A stretch of DNA of 30,083 bases, taken from contig VCMS01000444.1 in NCBI GenBank assembly GCA_022539475.1, positions 1-30,083 of the forward strand, given 5' to 3'. Positions 1 to 7,198 of the stretch are shown here, piece after piece; position 1 is the first letter of the stretch; each line of letters opens with the position of its first letter. The DNA comes from Gracilaria domingensis (lineage: Eukaryota > Rhodophyta > Florideophyceae > Gracilariales > Gracilariaceae). Position numbers and translations under genes: made by a program. The notes below the pieces were generated by a model that was not told where the DNA came from, did not search any database, and saw only the letters and a program-made list of their open reading frames with translations.

Positions 1-466
1 CCCAGTTGTTCGCTGCTTTGGGAAGGGGGAGGTTAGCAAGTCCTCCGACTTCATATTCAGAGTCAGACGGGATAGCATCAGAGTCTGACGTGAAAATCTT
101 CGCTATCTGTCTCAGACAACGGACAAATGCTTCTAATCCGGAACGATCGGAGTCGAGTCCTATAACGACGTGCTTCTTGTTGTAACTCATGGTGACTTCT
201 TGTGTACCAAGATCGATACAGGCATGCAGCTTTTCTAGCGTGGGGTTCCCGATGATTACATCGAAGGGGGGCTTCTCGATAACAAGAAACTCGAGGGATA
301 CTCGGAGGTCATCGAACCTTACAGGAACGCCCTCTAGAGTACCACGAATGCGGGCAACATTGCCATCAGCTACTTTAATCGTCCTTTCAGTGGGGTTCGG
401 TGTCAGTAGCAGATGGTCCGCTAGTTCTGCTGACATTAGATTCGGGACAGCGCCAGAGTCCAGAGG
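1..466 (-). CDS. Retropepsin-like aspartic protease, start of Pol (partial)
   Basis: Reading leftward on the minus strand, this frame is open to the window edge. It encodes the catalytic motif DSGA at 449-460, preceded by a Leu and followed by a beta-rich domain that contains the family-typical FDVIIGNPTLEKL (flap and second-half region). The protease matures Gag-Pol in the particle. Immediately upstream, the linker that should lead into DSGA (PITVYGTMTQAL, about 465-510) lies in a different frame. A one-base difference at about 463-468 therefore separates the linker from the active site. The acidic and Ser-rich stretch nearest the window edge probably links to reverse transcriptase. The fold assignment is good, but the functionality of this copy is doubtful. 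Confidence 0.7.
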
Positions 467-473
467 GCTTGGG

Positions 474-1853
474 TCATGGTCCCATAGACTGTAATAGGCA
501 CAACCTTAAGACGAGAGTTTTCACGCTCGACCTGGGTCGCATTGACCTTTCTGGTCGTTGAACGGCCAGAGATGATTCGACGCAGATCTTTCTTGCCGCA
601 TCGGCGTCCCCGCGAATGAGTTGACCGAATGTGAGCCCGGTCGGGGCATTCGCGAGCTCCTCCATTACGTTATACTTTCCGGCGTGCTCCTGGAGCATTG
701 ACTTACCAGAGAGCTTCTTTGTGGAGGCCTTCTTAGGCTTCCCGGATCGATTACGCGTAGCTGAGCGAATCAAGCGAAATGGGGTGTCGCTTGCTGGGTT
801 CAGAAGCTCCTTGACACCAACCCGATGTTCCAGGCGGGCCTGCTTTGGCAATGGGGCGCCATCAGCGGCTCGTTTGGCCATCGCTACAGTCTCGCGATCC
901 TGAACGTCATCCTCGGTGACTACAGAAACTTGGTTGGGTCTGGGAACTTCCGGGATTTCTTTCTGATTTTCGGCATCGAAACGGACCTTCTTTTCCGAAT
1001 GGCGCTTCCAACACGTTGCGATGGAATGTCCCATCTTTCCACAACCCCCACAACGCGTATCGCGATGCGGATTCTGTGGACAGCGAGTAGAAAAGTGACC
1101 AGGCTTCTGACAGTAGCCACAAACTTGCTCTCCATCAGCCTTCGGAGGTGGTCCTGACTTCTTCTTCATCAAGAGAGTGAGTTCTGCAAGCTGACTAGCT
1201 AGCTGATCCACCTTGTCTGCAGTGGGATCCCTATCAGAAGGGTCGACGGGCCTCCTTTGTAACACTTTCTTCGGAGGAGGCATAAACGCCAGTGAACCAC
1301 CTGCTCCGAGGGCCTTTTTGCCGGCCACAAAGGATTTGATGAGGTCTTTCAACGACTTATAGTCGCTTGCTCCGCGGAATATCACAAACTGAGCTAGGTC
1401 TGCGTACTCCATAACCGCTTTACGGAGAAGGCCGAACTTGGCCTTCGCGTTGAACTCGGCCTTGTCGAAGCAAGCGTCCATGCGCTGGAGGGAACCAAGG
1501 AGATCACCGTAGTCCAAACGGGCAGTCACAGCTTCTCGGATATACTCCTCGGGTTCCTCAGCAGCGCCAAAGCGATCGAGCAGGGACTTCTTAACTGATA
1601 TGTAGTTGGCCGCGTTCGGGGTGAGCACGCCATCTACAGAGAAATTATTATAATAATGATCGAAGGCGTCACCACTTAGGAAGCCCAAGATTTCGGAGGA
1701 ACGCTCCTCATCAGGCTTTCCACGGGTGGCAACGTTCTCGAAGAAAAAGAGAAATCGACGAACATCGGAATTGTATCCGTCGAAGAGAGGCGTCGAGGTG
1801 TCCATAGTATCGGGGCCAAGGGCACCTCGGCGAGAGTACCATGAAAACGCCAT
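474..1853 (-). CDS. gag: Gag polyprotein with two CCHC zinc knuckles
   Basis: This is the structural and nucleic-acid-binding protein of the retrotransposon. It forms the cytoplasmic virus-like particle and packages element RNA. From the ATG at 1853 it gives about 460 residues: a helical capsid-like N-terminal half, a basic linker, then two adjacent knuckles at roughly residues 244-280, CGYCQKPGHFSTRC and CGGCGKMGHSIATC. Both fit C-x2-C-x4-H-x4-C exactly. The frame is open up to an ATG at 2108, but that extra part is hydrophobic and unlike Gag, so I treat it as leader. ATG 1805 is another possible start. The last ~40 codons before the stop look frameshifted: a plausible Gag-protease linker continues in another frame from about position 590. 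That shift could be decay, sequence error or, less likely, recoding. Confidence 0.75.
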   Translation of the reverse strand: MAFSWYSRRGALGPDTMDTSTPLFDGYNSDVRRFLFFFENVATRGKPDEERSSEILGFLSGDAFDHYYNNFSVDGVLTPNAANYISVKKSLLDRFGAAEEPEEYIREAVTARLDYGDLLGSLQRMDACFDKAEFNAKAKFGLLRKAVMEYADLAQFVIFRGASDYKSLKDLIKSFVAGKKALGAGGSLAFMPPPKKVLQRRPVDPSDRDPTADKVDQLASQLAELTLLMKKKSGPPPKADGEQVCGYCQKPGHFSTRCPQNPHRDTRCGGCGKMGHSIATCWKRHSEKKVRFDAENQKEIPEVPRPNQVSVVTEDDVQDRETVAMAKRAADGAPLPKQARLEHRVGVKELLNPASDTPFRLIRSATRNRSGKPKKASTKKLSGKSMLQEHAGKYNVMEELANAPTGLTFGQLIRGDADAARKICVESSLAVQRPERSMRPRSSVKTLVLRLCLLQSMGP

Positions 1854-2138
1854 TTTTGTGATGGCGCCGGCGGTTACAGCCAAAGGGGGCAAAAACAATG
1901 AAAATAAAGTTTGCTCTCGTAGAGTACCAGTCCAATCGGACGAAGAAGCACTAGCCAAATATAAGCTTACGTAGATAGAGTGCGGCAGAAGCCAAACAAC
2001 AAAGCACGAACACAAGAACAGAAGAGGGATACCAAACGATAGACGAGAAGATAAAGAAGAACAAACAAGGATAATATATGTAATGAGATATGAATAGAAA
2101 TGTGTCACAACTGGACAATGAAAAGAGAGACCTGTGCT

Positions 2139-2639
2139 CTAATAGATAGTATTGTTCTTCTTCCTAAGGGTCGCACGATGGCGACGGCTTCTGTAGTGCA
2201 CACGCAGATCGTGAGCTTCGGAGAACTTGATGTCACAAACCTCGCAGTGGATGTCCTGCTCGGTGTAGTTGGCGCGACGTACGGCTCTACGATGGCGTCG
2301 GCCTGCTTGGTGATCTTCAAGCTGGCGTTGACTCTGAACCTTAATGTCGCAGACGCGGCAGCGCTTTAGGATTTGCTTACGTGGCGGGGGGTTACGACGG
2401 CGCTTCTCCTTCTGGTGGGCTACACGAAAGATGTGGCGCTCGCGTGGCCCGTCAAGAGGCTGAACAGCCGACTTCTTTATCTGAGGAACGGGATCGGGGA
2501 CTTCTTCTATACGCTCGTCCGGATCGACCACGGACGAATACTCGCTGGATGAAACGATAGACCTTGGCACTTGATGTGAAACAAACGAAACGTTAGTAGT
2601 CACACAAAATGCCAAAAGAGTAGCTGTAGACAACTTACT
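2139..2639 (-). CDS. Double C2H2 (JAZ/U1-type) zinc-finger protein, one intron
   Basis: The predicted join is 2639 plus 2569-2139, giving 143 residues. Two fingers lie in the C-terminal half: one starts CRVCDIKVQSQRQLEDH and ends HQAGRRH, the other starts CEVCDIKF and ends HYRSRRH. Both have the C-x2-C-x12-H-x5-H spacing of JAZ/matrin/U1-type fingers, which often bind double-stranded or structured RNA. The middle is very basic (KEKRRR) and the N-terminus acidic. The continuous ORF contains no ATG at all. Removing an intron at 2570-2638 joins A to TG and makes ATG, with an in-frame stop ten codons upstream of it. The stop codon is 31 nt before the Gag ORF region on the same strand, so it could be a host gene beside an insertion or an accessory ORF of the element. 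The target and role are unknown. Confidence 0.6.
   Translation of the reverse strand, partial: SKLSTATLLAFCVTTNVSFVSHQVPRSIVSSSEYSSVVDPDERIEEVPDPVPQIKKSAVQPLDGPRERHIFRVAHQKEKRRRNPPPRKQILKRCRVCDIKVQSQRQLEDHQAGRRHRRAVRRANYTEQDIHCEVCDIKFSEAHDLRVHYRSRRHRATLRKKNNTIY
2570..2638 (-). other. Predicted 69-nt spliceosomal intron
   Basis: On the minus strand it starts GTAAGT, has a perfect TACTAAC branch site (2592-2598 on the plus strand) about 20 nt before the acceptor, and ends in a pyrimidine-containing stretch with CAAG. All three signals are at normal spacing. Splicing joins A|TG and creates the start codon of the zinc-finger gene. Confidence 0.65.
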
Positions 2640-3260
2640 CTTGAACGATTGCCTCAGGGCCGTAGGTTAAGGACAACCTTACGCTGTATCACACAGTGCG
2701 TCTAGCAACAACAGGTGCAAAGCAACACTATGTGAGGAACAGAATCGCAACGCGAAAGAACCAGCAAAACCAGGGACCAAGGCCGAAACGGGAAGCAATA
2801 GAACGGATGCAGGCAGCAGAAGGCCGCCAAACAGCAAGAAACGGGGAAAAAACGAAGATGACAACAACAACGGTAGTTCAGGCAAGACAGAATGGCAGAT
2901 AGACCAACAACAGCGAAAGAAACCAACGAAGGGAACGAAAGAGACAAGAAAGGCCAAACAAAGCGGATAATGAAAGGCAGAGTCACGCCTGCACAAGGCT
3001 AACCCAATGGAAGGGTGGTGCAGACGCTTTGCCTACTCACACAGGACGAGCCCAGACAGAGGGTCAGTGTGAGTGGCAGTGAGCGAGGGAGGGCGGTGAG
3101 ACCAGGCCGCCAAGGGGAGAAGTAGAGAGAGAAGTAGGGGATGAGGAAAGGTTGAGGACGACAAAGGGAAAAGGAGAGAGGTTGGAAGGTTGTGGGGGGG
3201 TGGGGGGGGGAGGTCGTCGAAGGGAAGTGGTCTGGCCGGAGTTGAGTCGGAGGCGACTGC
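2640..3260. other. Purine/G-rich region upstream of the zinc-finger gene
   Basis: The plus strand is strongly purine-biased from about 2740 to 3245, with G7-T-G9 at 3194-3210 and many GA repeats. On the minus strand this is a C/T-rich leader or promoter for the zinc-finger gene. Open frames here give Ser/Leu/Pro-rich low-complexity translations and I do not regard them as genes. The G-runs could form a G-quadruplex. Confidence 0.5.
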
Positions 3261-3284
3261 TCCGGCCCTTTTATGCACAACCGC

Positions 3285-3313
3285 ACCGTCGATTCCCGGC
3301 GAGAATCGACGGT
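3285..3313. repeat. Perfect 11-bp inverted repeat
   Basis: ACCGTCGATTC at 3285-3295 pairs with GAATCGACGGT at 3303-3313 across a 7-nt loop. It is the first in a cluster of palindromes upstream of the gene at 3649, close to two CCAAT-type boxes (about 3325-3333 and 3356-3364). It could be a protein-binding site or a cruciform/hairpin. Confidence 0.6.
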
Positions 3314-3341
3314 ACGGTTGGCTTGGCCAATGGCTGCGTTG

Positions 3342-3382
3342 TATCTACCGCCCTACCCAATGGGAGGTGTAGACGGTAGATA
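3342..3382. repeat. 9-bp inverted repeat around a CCAAT box
   Basis: TATCTACCG at 3342-3350 pairs with CGGTAGATA at 3374-3382. The 23-nt loop holds CCCAATGGG, itself a short palindrome with a CCAAT core. It lies in the putative promoter of the gene at 3649. Confidence 0.5.
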
Positions 3383-3453
3383 TGCTTGGCGCATTTGCCA
3401 CCGCAGGGGGCGCCTACGCCACGCAGCCTTCGTCGTGGAATGCACGTGTACCT

Positions 3454-3546
3454 ATGACAAGGTGTCATACCGCCATGCTGGCAAATGACACTGCCATGAC
3501 CTGCCGTCATGGCAATTACACTTGCCATGACCTGCGGTCATGGCAA
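3454..3546. promoter_or_regulatory. Array of TGAC/GTCA palindromes
   Basis: Three palindromes lie in 93 bp. ATGACA-AGG-TGTCAT is at 3454-3468. TGCCATGAC-ctgcc-GTCATGGCA is at 3492-3514. TTGCCATGAC-ctgcg-GTCATGGCAA is at 3522-3546. The last two are near-identical units about 31 bp apart (three helical turns) with 9-10 bp perfect arms and 5-bp spacers. Repeated dyads like this suggest a dimeric DNA-binding factor, and the GTCA half-sites resemble bZIP-type sites. They end about 32 bp before the TATA-like box of the gene at 3649. Confidence 0.55.
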
Positions 3547-3577
3547 ATTCAGATGCACACTAACCTATGATCTAGAC

Positions 3578-3583
3578 TATAAG
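3578..3583 (+). promoter_or_regulatory. TATA-like box (TATAAG)
   Basis: TATAAG sits 66 bp before the ATG at 3649. Initiation 25-30 bp downstream would fall at about 3605-3612, after the out-of-frame ATGs at 3594 and 3603. That makes ATG 3649 the first start on the transcript. Confidence 0.4.
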
Positions 3584-3648
3584 AAGGAGTCTCATGCGTC
3601 TTATGCTCCTATCTCTATCGTTCGTCAACCTATCAACTACATTTCGTC

Positions 3649-4041
3649 ATGAAGCATCACGTCACCAACCCGGTCCCATCGCCAGCCAACGAGTCCTTAT
3701 CTGGGCTTGGCCCTGTCGTGGACGTGGAGGCGGTTCCGGCACCGGCCGCCGCCCCCACTGCCCAGGACGCCGAACACACCCTGCCCCAAGAAGTCGTGGG
3801 GTTTGGGTTTTCGGAAGCGCTTCTCGGAGAATTGGAGCAGTTTCTCCGAGAGGTTTCTACCGGGAATTTCGACGTTTACGCGCACCGGCGCCGCCTTATG
3901 GACCTTATCAGCCAGGCGCCGACGCTGTATACGCGCGGCGTAATTCGCGGTATAATATTCGTATGCCAGGGGCGCCGCAATGATGCGTCGCACATCATTG
4001 CGCCGCTCCTCGAAATTTTACTGGCCCGCTTACAGAAGTAG
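3649..4041 (+). CDS. Small uncharacterised protein, 130 aa
   Basis: I do not recognise this protein. The N-terminal ~45 residues are Pro/Ala-rich and probably disordered. From about residue 50 it becomes a helical domain that begins VGFGFSEALLGELEQFL and ends with an amphipathic IIAPLLEILLARLQK. There is no signal peptide or membrane segment. The context supports a real gene: palindromes and CCAAT boxes upstream, TATAAG at 3578, AATAAA at 4073, a hairpin just beyond it, and GC-rich codon use. An overlapping frame from ATG 3594 (129 aa) is open too, but its Arg/Pro/Gly-rich translation looks like a shadow. Function is unknown. Confidence 0.55.
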   Translation: MKHHVTNPVPSPANESLSGLGPVVDVEAVPAPAAAPTAQDAEHTLPQEVVGFGFSEALLGELEQFLREVSTGNFDVYAHRRRLMDLISQAPTLYTRGVIRGIIFVCQGRRNDASHIIAPLLEILLARLQK

Positions 4042-4072
4042 TGCGCCCTGCGCGTGTCGGCGTACTCTTCAA

Positions 4073-4108
4073 AATAAAAAATGAGCGGCGCAGCGCATGC
4101 ACCGCTCA
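4073..4108 (+). terminator. AATAAA signal and 3' hairpin
   Basis: AATAAA at 4073-4078 is followed directly by a stem, TGAGCGG (4082-4088) with CCGCTCA (4102-4108), and then a T-rich run ending TTTTTTTT near 4133. It lies 30-65 nt after the stop of the 130-aa ORF, so it is a likely poly(A)/3'-end region for that gene. A stem this close to AATAAA is unusual for ordinary polyadenylation. Confidence 0.45.
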
Positions 4109-4158
4109 CTTTTCCTTCACCCCTTTTTTTTCCTCACATGACGTTTGGCTCCTATTTA

Positions 4159-4166
4159 TGACGTCA
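4159..4166. promoter_or_regulatory. CRE palindrome TGACGTCA
   Basis: This is a perfect 8-bp cAMP-response-element-type bZIP site. A related TGACGT lies 20 bp upstream (about 4139-4144). It is downstream of the small gene, with no confident gene to its right within 600 bp. A chance match is possible. Confidence 0.3.
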
Positions 4167-4169
4167 TTT

Positions 4170-4821
4170 TGAACTATTTTGTGCTCGTGCCGGGCAGATC
4201 AGTTGCCGTGCGCCACGAGTAGCGTGAGCCTCTGCGGCGTTCCTTACGTCGGGCGAGTTTATCTACGATTCCGCTCCTACACCACGCAGAATAGCTCGGC
4301 TAGGGGCTGTGTTCCACAGAGCGCTCCTTCTATGCTACCTGAGCGCTTGGCAGGATCCTGATTAAACTCTCTTCCTACCACAGCATAAGTCGCATGTTGT
4401 GGAAACCTGTTCTGTCCTCAATATGAACCTACCGGCCCTCTGTGGCATCCAACATTGCTGACAGGATTTCGCGTCATCCGTATGCGAGTCCAAGCCGTAC
4501 TGTGCTTTTTTGCGTTCGTCTCCTTATGTAATACTCACTAAGCTGCGAGAGAGCGTTCAATCGCCTCAAACAGGAGGCTATCTCGCCTTTTAGTGCAACT
4601 TGTCATCTTCAAAAGTCGCACAAAATCCTCGCCTTCAATGCGCCCCAACAACATCGTCTGAACCACACAGGCAGTGCCGTTCATGTTGCCCTCATCGGTT
4701 CCAAAACACCTCGTGCTAGCTACCTCCTTAATGTACACGCCTCAATCGAATGACATCCTCAAAACACCACCCAGGCGCTTGCTGATAATGCTATCATAAT
4801 TATTTCAGTTCTTGGACCCCA
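4170..4821. other. No confident gene; one small minus-strand ORF
   Basis: The only candidate is a 66-codon minus ORF at 4538-4738 ending in a helical LLFEAIERSLAA. It has an ATG but no recognisable domain. It could be the C-terminal remnant of the decayed minus-strand coding sequence to the right. I see no RNA gene or repeat here. Confidence 0.35.
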
Positions 4822-5220
4822 GTGTCGAACACAACTTTGCTTCATGACAAATTCAACAGATCGCTGGATATTGACACCGATGTGCTCAATCTGGGCATTG
4901 ATGTGCTTCACTCTGTCGAGGTTCTGTTCGTTGATCATATTATCCGGGTGACCTCAAAAGACCATATTACTGTGTTTGGCATCAACGACAACGGTATGCA
5001 GGACGATAAACTCAGGACTCTGACAGAAATCATGGATGTCGTCGGTGTCGCAGGTGCAAAACGAGAGTTTAATGTGAATCGCTTTATTGCTCACCGTATG
5101 AAAATGCATGAGCATGATCCCTCTATTTGGCTCTATGACACACAAAAGTGTTGTATATTTGCTGTGTTCCCGTACAACCTCGAGCTACCACCCACAGTTC
5201 TGTCTCCGACAGTCTGGTAG
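4822..5220 (+). CDS. Ambiguous 130-codon ORF of unknown function
   Basis: The plus-strand frame is open for about 140 codons from about 4800, with no ATG at its start (GTG at 4822) and a first ATG well inside. Its translation is protein-like (LDIDTDVLNLGIDVLHSVEV, then a Trp/Tyr-containing C-terminus) but matches no family I know. The opposite strand is also protein-like: one minus frame runs through 5145-4770, broken by a TGA at 4954. It could continue the broken minus-strand ORF at 5447-6501. I cannot decide the strand by eye, and at most one of the two readings is real. Confidence 0.25.
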   Translation: MSNTTLLHDKFNRSLDIDTDVLNLGIDVLHSVEVLFVDHIIRVTSKDHITVFGINDNGMQDDKLRTLTEIMDVVGVAGAKREFNVNRFIAHRMKMHEHDPSIWLYDTQKCCIFAVFPYNLELPPTVLSPTVW

Positions 5221-5446
5221 GATGGTTTTGTATTTTGTCACGAAAGCTACGATTATTTTGTTCACTTGTCCTGTGAATACCGAGACAGAACGATGGCCTT
5301 TCAAACTTGTAACGGTTAAAATAGCATTTAAACAATCAGATGCTATAGGTCGCCTACAGACTCAACTGCAGCATGCCGGAGAGAATATGGCCCATTCCCC
5401 CTGGGCTTCACTTGCTCTGGCAATCGGAACCTGCGCTTCATTTGGT

Positions 5447-6501
5447 TCATGCATCGGTGTCACTTTCGGAGCTCTCTGGTCCAAAGGCGTCAAACATAAT
5501 TTGCTGAGCGTCTTGGCATATTATGGAATGTCCAGATTCAGATCTAGGGAGAGGTTGCTCACTAGCTCTACTTACCTCTTTCTGAGAACTCTGCTCTTGT
5601 CTTGATACAACATTAGATTGTTCAATTGAAATCTTTGACACCAGAGGGCCATTTTCGTGCATTGCTGTAGATTGTTCTCGCTCGTTGACATTAACAATCG
5701 TCACGTCTGATTTGGGCATCTCAACAACTGGAATCAGCAAATGATGGAAGACGCTGACCGGTCGCGTCTCAACATGGATCTCGTACAAAAACTCTCCACT
5801 GGAAATAGCACTTTGAGCCTCGATCTCTGATGGAGCAGAATATTCTCTCCGGCACTATTCACACTTTCACTATTTGGATCACATACGGAATTGGATGAAC
5901 ATCTTGGCGAATTACTAGGATCGAGAGAACCTCCACCCGCACATGAATTTGAACAGCCAGTAATACTGGTCCCTTGCTCTATATTTGGATCATCAGCGTC
6001 CTTGTTATGCTTGTTTTTCTTGGTTCTATTCAAGCCTTTGCTGTATTTTGCGTACCATTGACGTCGCTTTTGTTGACGGCGCGCTTTGGACTCAGACGAT
6101 TCGGATTCTCTCTGTATCTTGTATCTGGTTCGCTGTTGGGCATTTTCCTTTGCCCTGTTTTGACCCTTTTCTCTCCAGTTTTTCTTCCGAATCGCTTCAT
6201 AGCTTGGTAATTGGGCTATGTTGCCCGGTGCGACGGTAAGCTCGTGATTCTCTTCGTTCTCCAAGGATTTCTGTGTGATTGTCACAGTTTTCAGTGCAAT
6301 TTTTCTTGCATGCCGCGGAACAAGAATTGTTTTCAACGGATATTGAACGTCTTCTGGAATATGTACTTCTTTGTACGTATCAGATGCTGTCGTTTGAGAG
6401 GTCATCTGTGTAGGTGAGCGTCCCTTCCGCACGCGTGATCTTGTAACATGTCCCATACGACGGGACATGGTACAATTTGTACCGTACAAGACGACCACCA
6501 A
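5447..6501 (-). pseudogene. Basic, low-complexity protein ORF, frameshifted
   Basis: Two overlapping minus frames (6501-5734 and 5788-5447) read as one protein of about 340 residues. The change of frame is near 5832-5836, where one missing base in CTCCATCAG would account for it. The start is ATG at 6501 or, more conservatively, ATG 6468. The N-terminal third contains IPEDVQYPLKTILVPRHARK. The middle is highly charged (KENAQQRTRYKIQRESESSE) and the rest is Ser/Asn-rich. The C-terminal part contains FLYEIHVETRPVSVFHHLL. After the last stop a related reading may continue in yet another frame. No domain is recognised. It lies 700 bp beyond the end of the Tnp2 transposase on the same strand, so it could be a second ORF of that element. 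This is inference from position only. Confidence 0.45.
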
Positions 6502-7198
6502 TTGTTACACGTTGCGCCGAATTTACGTGTACTGGGCCACCGTACTTTCTTGTAAGAAGCTCGTTCTTCTGCGATCAGTGGCTAGCCCTCGGCATGTCAA
6601 CTGCTAAGGCATGAGACGCTGTGGACTACGTCGATTCCACTACATCCGTGTGAGATTCGTGGTTCTTCAGCTGTGCTCCATCAGCAAACTGTAATCTGTC
6701 AAACGTTGCAGGTGCAGACAATTTTGAAAAGCCCGAGCTTGAATTCAATCGTCGGTCTCATCTCTTCCTTGGAATGGCCGGGGGAAATGATTGATCCGCA
6801 GCGCAGCGTTTCCCCTCACTACGGTTCTTTACGACTACCCCTTCCCTTTCAGAAGTTCGGACACTCTAAGCCGGCCTAACTCTATCATCGTCACCTCAAT
6901 GAAGTCTGAATATCATCTGCTGTCTGTCCTAGCATGATGGTACTATTGGAACACCAAAGTTGCCCAATGTTCCCTGAAATAAATTTCCAATAATGTGATA
7001 TGCTACTGCTGAACAGATCGGACGAAGACAAGCTGTATCTCAAAACCTTTTCGGAACCTTCAAATTTTCTTTACTGCTTCGCTGAGATTGTCTGTTACGT
7101 TGTACACTATTGTATGGAGCAACACTTGGGACCGAAAGTTCTCGCAATCAACTTCGATTATACTGAGAAGCATATTTCTCGAGAGCATCACTTCGTTC
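6502..7198. other. No gene recognised
   Basis: Only short ORFs (under 80 codons) without recognisable domains are present. A minus frame through 6570-6370 (containing KYGGPVHVNSAQRVTIGGR) is protein-like but short and ends at a TGA. It may be a further remnant upstream of the 6501 ORF. The right part should contain the 3' flank of the Tnp2 transposase. I found no convincing CACTA terminus. Confidence 0.4.

Larger units (their letters stand above)
1..2108 (-). mobile_element. LTR retrotransposon, gag-protease part (partial)
   Basis: The minus strand carries a Gag ORF with two CCHC knuckles, followed downstream by an aspartic protease domain that runs to the window edge. Gag then protease is the normal order for Ty3/gypsy and Ty1/copia elements, and a gypsy-type element is my guess. 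Reverse transcriptase, integrase and the 3' LTR would lie to the left of position 1 and are not in the window. I could not define the 5' LTR because its partner copy is absent, so the right boundary is arbitrary. Gag and protease are in different frames with an intermediate frame between them, so this copy is probably defective. Confidence 0.75.

Noticed and set aside
189..494. 101-codon plus-strand ORF
   Set aside because: It lies opposite the protease frame, which has a clear DSGA active site and family sequence; the plus frame is its shadow.
1854..2108. Hydrophobic N-terminal extension of Gag, possibly a signal or membrane segment
   Set aside because: Gag proteins of this type start near the capsid-like domain. 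The extension is low-complexity and more likely untranslated leader.
2679..3379. Several overlapping ORFs of 60-105 codons on both strands
   Set aside because: They are by-products of the purine/pyrimidine bias, giving Ser/Leu/Pro- or Arg/Gly-rich translations with no domain.
3594..3983. 129-codon ORF overlapping the 130-aa gene
   Set aside because: Its start lies where a transcript from the TATA-like box would not reach, and its Arg/Gly/Pro-rich composition fits a shadow of the GC-rich gene.
6817..6822. CACTA word as a left end of the Tnp2 element
   Set aside because: A five-base word occurs often by chance, and I found no matching inverted copy (TAGTG with longer similarity) beyond 10.3 kb and no target duplication.
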